Below, piece by piece: positions 24,881-33,647 of a stretch of DNA of 64,000 nucleotides (position 1 is the stretch's first letter; each line of letters begins with the position of its first letter). The translations under genes and the position numbers were made by a program. The stretch is from Variovorax sp. UMC13 (GTDB lineage Bacteria; Pseudomonadota; Gammaproteobacteria; Burkholderiales; Burkholderiaceae_C): the NCBI RefSeq assembly GCF_014170375.1, contig NZ_LZZW01000015.1, positions 62,001 to 126,000 on the forward strand. The letters run 5' to 3'. The notes under the pieces are model-generated. The model was not told the origin of the DNA. It searched no databases and was given only the letters and a program-made list of their open reading frames with translations.

Positions 24881-25807
24881 TCAAGCCTGCGCGCCCAGGC
24901 GCCGGTGGATGGTCGAAGCGGCAATGGCCGCACCGCCCGCGGCCACGGCGATCTGGTTGAGACCCTGCGCGACATCGCCGATCGCGTAGAGGCCGTCGAC
25001 GTCGCTCGCATGGTGCGCATCCACCACCACGTAGCCGCTGTCATCGGTCGTCGCGCCGAGCGCACGGGCGAACTGCGCGTGCACATCGAGGCCGAGCGCG
25101 CAGTACAGCGCGTCGCGGCGCGTCTCGCGTTCGCCATGCACCACCGTGACCTGCCCGTTCCAATGGCGGATGCTGCGCACCGGCTCCTCGGGGCATACGA
25201 TGCCGGCGCGGCCGAGGCGCAGACGCTCTTCGACGGAAAGCACCCCTGCCCCGCCTTCCATGAAGAGCACCAGATCGGCCGTGAAATGCCGCAGGTAGAT
25301 CGCCTCGCCGACGCCGTGCGCCCCGTCGGCATAGACGCCGACGGCGCGGTCGATCACCTCGTAGGCGTCGCACACCGGGCAGTAGCGCAACGCGCCGGCA
25401 CGCAACGCCTCCAGCACATGCGGCATCGCGGGAGGAATGTCGGTGGCGCCGGTGGCCAGCAACAGACATTTGCCGCGCGCAGAACCGCCCTTCCAGTGCA
25501 CGGCGAAGCCATCCGGATCGTGCTGCACCCGCTGCGCCGTGGCGACGACCGAACGCACCGGGTATTGCCGCAGCTGCGTGCGCAGCGCCTCCAGCAGCGT
25601 GCTGCCCGCGATTCCGTCCACGAAGCCAGGATAGTTGTGGGACTGCGGGATCTTCGAGAGGCGGCTCTGGTTGGCGTCGATCAGCACTACCGAGCGGCGA
25701 AAGCGTGCGAGGTAGATCGCCGCGGTGAGTCCTGCCGGGCCGCCACCGACGATCACGACGTCGGCGGACGTTGCGGTCGGGGCTGTGTTGTCGTGGTCGG
25801 CTTCCAT
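24881..25807 (-). CDS. Thioredoxin-reductase-like FAD/NAD(P) oxidoreductase
   Basis: A 308-residue protein (MEADHDNTAP start at 25807). The FAD motif is VVIVGGGPAGLTAAIYLARF, the redox-active disulphide is CPVC in LRYCPVCDAYEV, and the C-terminal FAD motif is DGLYAIGDVAQGLNQIAVA. The length and order fit the thioredoxin reductase family. The NADPH-binding glycine motif is altered: VGVYADGAHGVGEA replaces the usual GGGDSA-type loop, so NADPH use is uncertain. A related class passes electrons to ferredoxin or peroxiredoxin partners. The frame extends upstream to 25888, but the core begins here. Confidence 0.88.
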   Translation of the reverse strand: MEADHDNTAPTATSADVVIVGGGPAGLTAAIYLARFRRSVVLIDANQSRLSKIPQSHNYPGFVDGIAGSTLLEALRTQLRQYPVRSVVATAQRVQHDPDGFAVHWKGGSARGKCLLLATGATDIPPAMPHVLEALRAGALRYCPVCDAYEVIDRAVGVYADGAHGVGEAIYLRHFTADLVLFMEGGAGVLSVEERLRLGRAGIVCPEEPVRSIRHWNGQVTVVHGERETRRDALYCALGLDVHAQFARALGATTDDSGYVVVDAHHASDVDGLYAIGDVAQGLNQIAVAAGGAAIAASTIHRRLGAQA

Positions 25808-26003
25808 GCGTTTGATGTGACGGCGCCCCGACGTGGGGGCGCGCTTGTGCAATGCGTCGGCATGAGCAAGCGGCGTGCCGCAAAGCACCTCGGCATCGCT
25901 TCAGCGGCACTTTCCAAAACTGCACCTGGGCAATGGGACGACACCTACACGCGCGCTTGGGCACGGTTGCCAGCCTTGGCCTTTTCACCCGCCGGAGTAC
26001 CCC

Positions 26004-26493
26004 ATGCCCATCAAGTCGATCAACGATCTTTTCGTCCACGAAATTTCCGACACGTACAACGCAGAGGAGCAGACGACACGGTCGTTGCCGAAGCTCGCGC
26101 GTGCCGCGACCGACCCCGAACTCCAGAAGGCTTTCGAGGAGCATCCGGAGGAAACTCGCGGCCAGGGGGAGCGACTCGAACAGGTTGCAGAGCTGTGCGG
26201 CTTCAAGCGCAAGCGCATCAGGTGCGACGGCATGGAAGGTCTGTTGAAGAAGCCATGTCGCTGGTCGACCGGATCGGCGCCGGACCCATCCTCGATGCCG
26301 CGCTGACCGGCTCTGCGCAGAAGGCCGAGCACTACGAAATCGCAGGCTATACCTCGCTGTGCCTCCTGGCCGAGAAGCTCGGTCTCTCTGACGCGGTGCC
26401 GCTGCCGCAGGCGACGCTTGCGGAAGAACAGGCAACCGACCAGCGTCTCGGTCTGCTGCCCAGGCCACGCAGATCGAAGAAGCCGTCGGCTGA
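26004..26493 (+). pseudogene. DUF892 (YciF-type) ferritin-like protein, two frameshifts
   Basis: It closely follows the intact relative at 61818-62312. The first frame gives MPIKSINDLFVHEISDTYNA and ends matching at MEGLLK. A second frame continues as EEAMSLVDRIGAGPILDAAL and AEHYEIAGYTSLCLLAEKLG. A third ends in ATQIEEAVG and a stop at 26491-26493, as in the intact copy (ASIEEAVES). One missing base near 26240 and a second change near 26455 explain the breaks. YciF proteins are four-helix diiron-type stress proteins. As sequenced, this copy cannot make one. Confidence 0.85.
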
Positions 26494-26936
26494 GGGACAT
26501 CCACCCGGCGCAGGGCGGCGTTGCGGCGCGTTCCCCCCTGTTCCGCCCTCCGACCGAAGCGCGTTCCGCGTACCGCTGACGCGGGCGGTGAGCACATGGC
26601 TTGCCGCGGGCTGGGCAGCAATGCCCGCCCCCCCCACGGAGCCCGCGATGAACCCAGTGCCTCAGCCTGCCTGCCCGCACCTTCCCTGGAGCCCCGCGCA
26701 CCGGGCCTTGCGCCTCCAGCGAATGCAGTTGCCGCAGCCTCGATGCGCACTCGGCCGTTTCGCCGACGGCGTGCGCGGTCACTAGCGCTGCAGCTCAGGC
26801 GATCGAGAATGTCCCGGCGACGTGGCGCGGCAGATCGTCTTCGCGCGAAAGGCGCGCGACAGGGGTGCTTCAATGACGCGCACACGCGAAGCGCCCGGAA
26901 AAATATGCAGCATCAAAAGCAGCGCCCCCCTCGCAC
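26494..26936 (+). other. No supported gene
   Basis: Open frames on both strands show no family features. No RNA gene or repeat is seen. Confidence 0.4.
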
Positions 26937-27647
26937 TCAGGCACGGTTGCGCAACACCACCAGCCGCGAGAGTCCGAGCAGGTTCACCGGCTCCAGTGCA
27001 AGGACCCGCCAATCGTGCGCGAGGATCTGTTCCTCGTAGCGGAAGTCGGAACGAAAGCCGACATGCTCGGCGGCCGACCGCACTGCCCGCTCCAGCAGCC
27101 ACCATGCCCGGCTGCCGCTGAAATGATTGAGCACCACGATGGTCCCGCCGGGCTTGCACACCCGCCGAATCTCGCGCACCAGCTCCGCCGGGCGCGGCGT
27201 GACCGACAGCACGTAAGGCACGGTGACGCAGTCGAAGCTCGCATCCGGAAAGCGCATGCACTCGGCGTCCATCTGCTCGATGCCGATGCGGTGGGTCGGC
27301 AGCCGGGCCGAACGTTCGCGCGCCCGAGCGAGCATGGCCTGCGACAGGTCGATGCCAACGATGTCCGCGGTCGACGGATACCCCGCCAACGCGAGCCCCG
27401 TGCCCACGCCCACCTCCAGCAAGGTCCCGGGCGCCAATGCGCGCACCACCGTCGTCATGCGGCGGCGGCCGGGCTCGAGCACTTGACCGAACATCAGGTC
27501 GTAGAGCGGTGCGAGTCGCGCATAGGTGCGTGCCACGCCCGATTCGGACCCCTCGGTGTCGGGCACCGACGCCACGGCTGTCGGCACGTCGGCGCCGGTA
27601 TGGGCCTGCGTTTGCGCATCGCGCATGGCGTTCTCGTTCACTGGCAT
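26937..27647 (-). CDS. PmtA-like SAM-dependent methyltransferase
   Basis: A 236-residue class I methyltransferase from the ATG at 27647. It contains ARLAPLYDLMFGQVLEPGRR, the SAM motif LLEVGVGTGLALAGYP, motif II VGIDLSQAML, DAECMRFPDASFD and the C-terminal LVREIRRVCKPGGTIVVLNH. The best match in memory is the Rhodobacter-type phosphatidylethanolamine N-methyltransferase PmtA/UbiE group, which would make phosphatidylcholine in the inner membrane. A quinone methyltransferase is the alternative. Starts at 27767 and 27629 are possible. A degraded relative lies at 53705-54105. Confidence 0.82.
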   Translation of the reverse strand: MPVNENAMRDAQTQAHTGADVPTAVASVPDTEGSESGVARTYARLAPLYDLMFGQVLEPGRRRMTTVVRALAPGTLLEVGVGTGLALAGYPSTADIVGIDLSQAMLARARERSARLPTHRIGIEQMDAECMRFPDASFDCVTVPYVLSVTPRPAELVREIRRVCKPGGTIVVLNHFSGSRAWWLLERAVRSAAEHVGFRSDFRYEEQILAHDWRVLALEPVNLLGLSRLVVLRNRA

Positions 27648-27818
27648 CGTCGCTGCTTCAAAAAGTGGGCGGGTCGGTCGCATGCGCAGCGCAAGCAAGC
27701 GGGATGCCCGGCGCGCGACGCGCAGCGGCCCATCGCGCGGCACCCCGTTTGCCTCGCTCTCGGACACAGGAGGCGTGTGCGTCGCCCTACCGACCCGGTT
27801 CTCTTCTCAGGAAACGAA

Positions 27819-29870
27819 ATGCATCAACCATTCACCGTGCAGGACCTCTTCCTGCACCACAAGGTGACCGACCTTCATTGCGCACCTGGCCTCGATCTTG
27901 CCGCCTGCGCCGTACGATCGGCCGACAGCGAGAACGACAGTTACGTGTCCCGCATCTGGGCCTTCGCGCTCGACGGATCAATGGCCCGCCAGATGACACA
28001 TGGGCCTGGACTTGACCAGGCGCCCTGCTGGTCCCCCACCGGCGATCGACTCGCTTTCCTGTCCAGCAGGGGCGGTGCCTCGCCGCAGGTCTTCCTGATG
28101 CAGCGCGACGGCGGCGAGGCGTGCCAGCTCGGCCGCTTCAGCGAATCCGTGACCCAAATGAAGTGGGCACCGCACGGGCGATCGCTGATGGTGTGTGCAG
28201 CGGTTCGGGTAGATCCTGAACTGCGCGGCAAGCCCTCATCTGCCCCGCCGCCCGAACGCAAGGCGTCCGCGCCTGAAATTGCCTGGCGGCTGCCCTACAA
28301 GGAAGACGGCATCGGCTACTTGCTGCAGCGGCAGATTCACCTGTTCTCGCTCGATGCGCGAAGCGGCGAGCATGCGCAGATCACGGACGGCGCATTCGAC
28401 GTCATGGCCTTCGACATTTCTGCGGACGGCAAGCAGATCGCCTATTCGCGGTCGCGTGAAGGCCGATTTGCGCACGCCACCGACCTGTGGACCTGCGACG
28501 TCGAGGGCAAGCACCACCGGAGGCTGACGCGCGAACATGCCATCGTGATGCAGCCCGTCTGGTCGCCGGACGGCCGCTTCATCGCGTTCACCGGCGCCAA
28601 GGAAGACGGCGATGCAGAGCCCAAGCTGTGGCTGTTCGACGTCGCCACCGAAGAGGTCCGGATGCTGGGCGACGAATCCTTCGATGTCGCCGATCCGCAA
28701 GCGCTGAAATGGACGCGTGATGGCGCAGCCCTCATGTGCCCACGCGCTTGGCGAGGCCGCCACCAGATCGTGTCGATCTCTGTGCCCGGCGGCGACCTGA
28801 ACGTCATCGCCGCAGGCGATCGGCAACTCGGCACCTTCGCGCTGACCGACAAGCACTTTGCCTATTCCATCGATCATCCTTCGCTGCCGAGCGAACTGTG
28901 GTCCTGCGCGCTGGACGGCAGCGGCCAGAGGCAGATCAGCGACCTGAATCCGTGGTGGAAGGAACGCACGCCCATCGAAGCCGAGATCCGCTCCTTCGAA
29001 GTGCCCGACGGCCACGGCGGCACCGAGATGGTCGAAGGCTGGCTGCTGCGGCAGCGGGGCGCCAATGGCCGGCAGCCGCTGCTCAACGACATGCACGGCG
29101 GACCGGCCAGCTACGCCCTGCTCGATTTCGACACCAACGTTTTCTGGCAGGTGCTGTGCGCGCGTGGATGGTCGGTGCTGGCATTGAACGCCGTCGGGTC
29201 CTCGAGCTACGGCCGCGAGTTCTGCCAGCGGCTGGCCGGGCATTGGGGCGAGTACGACCTGCCGCAACACGTCGCCGCCATCGAGCAACTGCAGCAGGAA
29301 GGCCTGGTGGACGAACGCGTCGCCTGCTCCGGGAAATCCTATGGCGGCTACCTGAGCGCGTGGGCCACCGGGCACACGGCGCTGTTCCGAGCGGCGGTGG
29401 TCATGGCGCCGGTGGGCAACATCGAAACCCACTATGGGACCTCGGACGGTGGCTACTATGCCGACCCCTACTACGTCGCCTCGGCGCCGCATTTCGATCG
29501 CGGCGTGGCGCGCGCGCTCTCGCCGCTGCATCACATCGAGAAGTCGCGCACGCCGACGCTGTTCCTTCAAGGCAAGGAAGACGAGCGCTGCCCCAAGTGC
29601 CAGTCCGAAGAATTGTTCGTGAGTCTTGCGCGCGCGGGAGACACGCCGGCCGAGCTCGTTCTCTATCCCGGTGAGTACCACGGGTTCCTGGGCACCGGCA
29701 ACCCCTCGTGTCGGGAGGATGCCGCGGGCCGCATCATCGATTGGGTCTGTCGCTACAGCGTGCTGCCGGTCGAGCCGCTCGAGCCGGAGCGCTCGGAGGA
29801 GCCAGCGGGGTCTGCCCAAAGCAGGCGAGCGCAAGACCACGAACAAGAGGTGTCTCTGGCGCTGAAATGA
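27819..29870 (+). CDS. S9-family (prolyl oligopeptidase) serine peptidase
   Basis: A 683-residue peptidase with an N-terminal beta-propeller-type region (WD-like TolB repeats such as QPVWSPDGRFIAFTGAKEDG) and a C-terminal alpha/beta-hydrolase domain. The expected triad is Ser507 in GKSYGGY, Asp588 in GKEDERCP and His621 in GEYHGFLG. The nucleophile elbow is GKSYGG in place of the common GGSYGG. The ATG at 27819 follows AGGAAACGA. No export signal is seen, so the enzyme is probably cytoplasmic and cleaves short peptides. A receiver-domain gene overlaps its stop (ATGA). Confidence 0.93.
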   Translation: MHQPFTVQDLFLHHKVTDLHCAPGLDLAACAVRSADSENDSYVSRIWAFALDGSMARQMTHGPGLDQAPCWSPTGDRLAFLSSRGGASPQVFLMQRDGGEACQLGRFSESVTQMKWAPHGRSLMVCAAVRVDPELRGKPSSAPPPERKASAPEIAWRLPYKEDGIGYLLQRQIHLFSLDARSGEHAQITDGAFDVMAFDISADGKQIAYSRSREGRFAHATDLWTCDVEGKHHRRLTREHAIVMQPVWSPDGRFIAFTGAKEDGDAEPKLWLFDVATEEVRMLGDESFDVADPQALKWTRDGAALMCPRAWRGRHQIVSISVPGGDLNVIAAGDRQLGTFALTDKHFAYSIDHPSLPSELWSCALDGSGQRQISDLNPWWKERTPIEAEIRSFEVPDGHGGTEMVEGWLLRQRGANGRQPLLNDMHGGPASYALLDFDTNVFWQVLCARGWSVLALNAVGSSSYGREFCQRLAGHWGEYDLPQHVAAIEQLQQEGLVDERVACSGKSYGGYLSAWATGHTALFRAAVVMAPVGNIETHYGTSDGGYYADPYYVASAPHFDRGVARALSPLHHIEKSRTPTLFLQGKEDERCPKCQSEELFVSLARAGDTPAELVLYPGEYHGFLGTGNPSCREDAAGRIIDWVCRYSVLPVEPLEPERSEEPAGSAQSRRAQDHEQEVSLALK

Positions 29871-30310
29871 TCGAAGAGGCAAGGTTGAGCGCGCTACCCA
29901 TGAAGGTTCTTCTGGTTGAAGACGATCACCTCCTGGCGGCGCAGCTGGGACAGGTCATCCGGGCGATGGAGGGTGCCGAGCTGGTCCACGCCGCCGTGAA
30001 CGACCGCGACGCATGCGACTGGATCGCTGCTCATCCCGACGGTTGGGACCTGGCGCTGGTCGACGTTTTCCTTGCCGCCGGACATGGCTTCAAAGTGCTT
30101 CGGCAATGCGCCGACCGATCGCCGCGACAGCGCGTGGTGCTGATGTCCAGCTATACCCGCGAACCGATGCGCCAGCGCGCGCTGGAAGCGGGGGCGGATG
30201 CGTTCTTCGACAAGACCGAACCGGAGAGACTTATCGACTTCTGCATCGATCTCCTCAAGAGTCGGCGCACGGCTTCCGCCGAAGACAAGGCCGACCCAAG
30301 CGATCGATGA
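29867..30310 (+). CDS. Stand-alone response-regulator receiver protein
   Basis: A 147-residue protein consisting of one receiver domain. It shows KVLLVEDDHLLAAQL (acidic pair), DLALVDVFLAAGHGF (phosphorylated Asp in VDV), VVLMSSYTREP (Ser at the Thr/Ser position) and AFFDKTEP (conserved Lys). It has no output domain, so it would signal by protein contact. The start overlaps the peptidase stop as ATGA; an ATG at 29900 gives the core MKVLLVEDD. No sensor kinase is in the window, so its partner is unknown. Confidence 0.88.
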   Translation: MIEEARLSALPMKVLLVEDDHLLAAQLGQVIRAMEGAELVHAAVNDRDACDWIAAHPDGWDLALVDVFLAAGHGFKVLRQCADRSPRQRVVLMSSYTREPMRQRALEAGADAFFDKTEPERLIDFCIDLLKSRRTASAEDKADPSDR

Positions 30311-30365
30311 GCGACCGGCGCGCCTCTGCGGCCCGCCTGGGCACGGGGCTTGCCGCAGGGAGCGC

Positions 30366-31028
30366 ATGAAGAACACTCCGATTTCGCGTGAATCCAGCCC
30401 CATGCTTACGGTCTCCGCCTGGGGCCAGGGCCGGAACCTGCGCGCCTACTTCGACGGCCTGTACGCCACGCGCGACCCGTACGGCACGGCGCATCGATGG
30501 TACGAACAACGCAAGCGGAACATTTTGCTGAGTTCGCTGCCGCATCCCACCTACGAGCAGGTGTTCGAACCGGCTTGCGGTACCGGGGAGCTGACGCGCG
30601 AGCTCGCAGCCCGGTCATCGCATGTGCTGGCGAGCGACTTCTGCGAGCACGCGGTGGCGCAGGCGCGTGGGCGGCTGCAGATGTTCGACAACGTGAGCTT
30701 CGGCAACCACCGCATCCCTGCGCAGTGGCCGGCAAGCGACCCGTCGTTCGATCTGATCGTCGTGAGCGAGGTCTGTTCTTTCCTCCACCCTACCGAGATC
30801 CAGGACGTTGCGCAACGCTGCGCGGAGTCCATGGCGCCCGATGGCGTTCTGGTGATCTGCGACTGGCGTTGGCCCTTCGACGCGCGTGTCACGGACGCCG
30901 ATGAAGCGCACAAGATGTTCGATGACTTGCCGCTCCATCCCCTGGTCCAGCATGCAGAGGAAGACTTCCTGTTGAGCGTGTGGAGCAACGACCCCCGTTC
31001 GGTGGCCCGGCGGGAGTCGCTTGTCTGA
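30366..31028 (+). CDS. NodS-like SAM-dependent methyltransferase
   Basis: A 220-residue methyltransferase with FEPACGTGELTRELAARS as SAM motif I, VLASDFCEHAVAQARGR as motif II, DLIVVSEVCSFLHP as motif IV and DGVLVICDWRWPF. An N-terminal YFDGLYATRDPYGTAHRWYE segment is characteristic of NodS-type N-methyltransferases. In rhizobia NodS methylates a chitooligosaccharide, but related proteins outside rhizobia have unknown substrates. GGGAG lies before the ATG. It follows the receiver gene by 55 bp and may be in the same transcript. Confidence 0.88.
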   Translation: MKNTPISRESSPMLTVSAWGQGRNLRAYFDGLYATRDPYGTAHRWYEQRKRNILLSSLPHPTYEQVFEPACGTGELTRELAARSSHVLASDFCEHAVAQARGRLQMFDNVSFGNHRIPAQWPASDPSFDLIVVSEVCSFLHPTEIQDVAQRCAESMAPDGVLVICDWRWPFDARVTDADEAHKMFDDLPLHPLVQHAEEDFLLSVWSNDPRSVARRESLV

Positions 31029-31055
31029 CCGCCTGCGCGCGGCCTGCACCACCGC

Positions 31056-31445
31056 TCAGCCGTCGACCTTCGTTGAGCGGAAATAGGGCTGAGACGACTC
31101 CATGAAGGCGTGGTGCAGCCGCGCCAGTTCGAGTGCCTGCGCCTGCGCCTCTGCGCGCCCCTCTGCAGCGCCGTTGCGCATGGCGTTCACGGCGGCTTCG
31201 AAACGCACGGTGGCGGCTTTCCACGCCTCGTAGCGCGCGTGAAATTCGCGCCAGTCCAGCGCGTCTTCGGCGCGCGGCCCCTCCAGCGGCGTCTCGCCTC
31301 CCGCGGCCTGCACTTCCCAGGGACTGAATTGGACGTTCGGCCCTTCGATGAAGTTGTCTGCGGCGCGCTTGAGATCGGATGCGGACGGCGCGGCCTCCGC
31401 GGGCTCGATGCGGCCCGCGGCGTCCTAAGGGTCGGTGTGCTTCAT
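31056..31445 (-). pseudogene. Hypothetical gene interrupted by an in-frame amber codon
   Basis: Behind an excellent ribosome site (GGAGGA, nine bases away) an ATG at 31445 starts MKHTDP, then TAG, then an uninterrupted frame of 122 codons: DAAGRIEPAEAAPSASDLKR, NFIEGPNVQFSPWEVQAAGG, YEAWKAATVRFEAAVNAMRN, ending FRSTKVDG. The first five to six residues and the rest have natural composition, so one base change probably broke the gene. Translation from an internal GTG (31313) would give 85 residues. No SECIS or Pyl context is expected for UAG here. The function is unknown. Confidence 0.6.
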
Positions 31446-31561
31446 GGAAAGAGGTCCTCCAAGATCAGTGAGGGTTGTTCAACCGCAGCCCGCGCACGCC
31501 TGCCAGGAATTGCGCGACCCGTGCGGGCGTACCGAGAGATTTCGAATGGGTCCCGCATCGC

Positions 31562-33565
31562 TCATTGCGGACCGACCATGAGCCGCGTGCGCGCGTGCTC
31601 GGCGCTCGCCACGTCTTCGGCAGGAATCCAGGTGTCCCGCTGATAGTCGAAGGTATGCACGACGGCAACGACCAGCAAGCCGACGAAGGACAACGCCGCC
31701 AGCACCCACATGTACCAGATCAACGCAAAGCCGCACAGCGTGGAGAGGCCCGCCACGGCCACGCCCGCCCAGGTGTTGCGCGGCATGTGAATCGGCCGAT
31801 AGCCCTGAAGCGGGCGCGCGTAGCCTCCCTTCTTCATGTCGTGCCAGGCGTCGAGCTCGTGCACACGCGGCGTGAACGCGAAGTTGTAGGGCGGCGGCGG
31901 CGATGCGGTGGACCATTCGAGCGTGCGGCCGTCCCACGGATCGCCCGTGAGGTCGACGAGCGACGCGCGCCGGCGGAAGCTCACGTACATCTGCACCAGG
32001 AAGCAGGCGATGCCCAGCGCGATCAAGCCCGTGCCGAACGCCGAGATTCGGAACCAGATCTCGACGGCCGGGTCCTCGAAGCGGCTCATGCGGCGCGTGA
32101 CGCCCATCAGTCCGAGCACGTAGCCCGGCATGATCGCGAGGTAGAAACCGACGACCCACAGCCAGAACGAGCACTTGCCCCAGAATGACTCGAGCCTGTA
32201 GCCGAAAGCTTTCGGAAACCAGTAGTTCATGCCGGCGAACAGGCCGAAGAGCACCCCGCCGATGATCACGTTGTGGAAGTGCGAGACCAGGAAGAGGCTG
32301 TTGTGCAGCACGAAGTCCGCCGGCGGCACCGCCAGCAGCACACCCGTCATGCCGCCGATCACGAAAGTCACCATGAAGGCCACGGTCCACATCATCGGCA
32401 GCTCGAAGCGGATGCGGCCGCGGTACATGGTGAAGAGCCAGTTGAATATCTTCGCACCGGTCGGGATCGAGATGATCATGGTGGTGATGCCGAAGAAGGA
32501 GTTGACGCTCGCACCCGAGCCCATTGTGAAGAAGTGGTGGAGCCACACGAGGTACGACAGGACCGTGATCACCACAGTGGCGTAGACCATCGACGCATAG
32601 CCGAAGAGCCGCTTGCCCGTGAAGGTCGAGACCACCTCGGAGTAGATGCCGAAAGCGGGCAGGATGAGGATGTAGACCTCCGGATGGCCCCATATCCAGA
32701 TGAGGTTGATGTACATCATGGGATTTCCGCCGAAGTCGCTGGTGAAGAAGTTGGTGCCGACGTAGCGGTCCATCGCCAGCAGTCCCAGCACCGCGGTCAG
32801 CACCGGAAAGGCGGCGACGATCAACACGTTGGTGCACAGCGCGGTCCAGGTGAAGATCGGCATCTTCATCAGGTTCATGCCAGGTGCGCGCATCTTGATG
32901 ATCGTCGCGATCAGGTTGATACCCGACAGCAGCGTGCCGACGCCCGCGATCTGCAGCGACCAGATGTAGTAATCCACCCCCACGCCGGGGCTGAAGTCGA
33001 GGTTCGACAGAGGCGGATAGGCGAGCCAGCCGGTGCGCGCGAACTCGCCGACGAAGAGCGACATCATCACCAGCACGGCGCCGCCCACGGTCATCCAGAA
33101 GCTGAGGTTGTTGAGATACGGAAAGGCCACGTCGCGCGCGCCGATCTGCAGCGGCACCACGTAGTTCATCAAGCCGGTGACGAGCGGCATCGACACGAAG
33201 AAGATCATGATGACGCCGTGCGCCGTAAAGATCTGGTCGTAGTGGTGCGGCGGCAGATAGCCTTCTGCGCCGCCCACGGCGATGGCCTGCTGGAGCCGCA
33301 GCATGACGGCGTCGGCGAAGCCGCGCAGCAGCATCACCAGCCCGAGCACCATGTACATGATCCCGATCCTCTTGTGGTCGATGCTGGTGAACCAGTCTCG
33401 CCAGAGCCGCCCCCACAGTCCGAAGTATGTGATGGCCCCCAGCAGCGCTGCGCCTATGAGGGCGACCATCGCGAAGGTGTAGAGCAGGATGGGTTCGTGA
33501 AATGGAATGGCGCTGGCGTCGAGCCGCCCGAGGAGGAGCGAAGTGGAGGGGCTGGGGTCGGTCAT
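31562..33565 (-). CDS. cyoB: Cytochrome bo3-type quinol oxidase subunit I (orphan)
   Basis: A 667-residue subunit I of the ubiquinol oxidase type. It has the extra N-terminal helix ([17 protein letters not shown]) and the extra C-terminal helices of CyoB. Ligands and channels are present: [27 protein letters not shown] (D-channel Asp), [30 protein letters not shown] (K-channel Lys) and [13 protein letters not shown]. No cyoA, cyoC or cyoD lies on either side. Upstream is a type II NADH dehydrogenase gene on the same strand 82 bp away, so the two may be co-transcribed as a short quinone-dependent chain. Confidence 0.95.
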   Translation of the reverse strand: MTDPSPSTSLLLGRLDASAIPFHEPILLYTFAMVALIGAALLGAITYFGLWGRLWRDWFTSIDHKRIGIMYMVLGLVMLLRGFADAVMLRLQQAIAVGGAEGYLPPHHYDQIFTAHGVIMIFFVSMPLVTGLMNYVVPLQIGARDVAFPYLNNLSFWMTVGGAVLVMMSLFVGEFARTGWLAYPPLSNLDFSPGVGVDYYIWSLQIAGVGTLLSGINLIATIIKMRAPGMNLMKMPIFTWTALCTNVLIVAAFPVLTAVLGLLAMDRYVGTNFFTSDFGGNPMMYINLIWIWGHPEVYILILPAFGIYSEVVSTFTGKRLFGYASMVYATVVITVLSYLVWLHHFFTMGSGASVNSFFGITTMIISIPTGAKIFNWLFTMYRGRIRFELPMMWTVAFMVTFVIGGMTGVLLAVPPADFVLHNSLFLVSHFHNVIIGGVLFGLFAGMNYWFPKAFGYRLESFWGKCSFWLWVVGFYLAIMPGYVLGLMGVTRRMSRFEDPAVEIWFRISAFGTGLIALGIACFLVQMYVSFRRRASLVDLTGDPWDGRTLEWSTASPPPPYNFAFTPRVHELDAWHDMKKGGYARPLQGYRPIHMPRNTWAGVAVAGLSTLCGFALIWYMWVLAALSFVGLLVVAVVHTFDYQRDTWIPAEDVASAEHARTRLMVGPQ

Positions 33566-33647
33566 CTGGGGTGCCTGGCGAGATCGCGCGCGAAGATGCG
33601 CAGCCACCCGCCGTGGCAATCCGTGTGCCTGCTCGGGTCGGGCACCG

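Noticed and set aside
28236..29882. 548-residue minus-strand frame
   Set aside because: It mirrors the S9 peptidase; His- and Arg-rich composition and no domain mark it as a GC shadow.
31428..31430. TAG at codon 7 as a recoded amino acid (pyrrolysine or selenocysteine)
   Set aside because: Selenocysteine uses UGA, and pyrrolysine is not expected in this group; a mutation or internal start is simpler.
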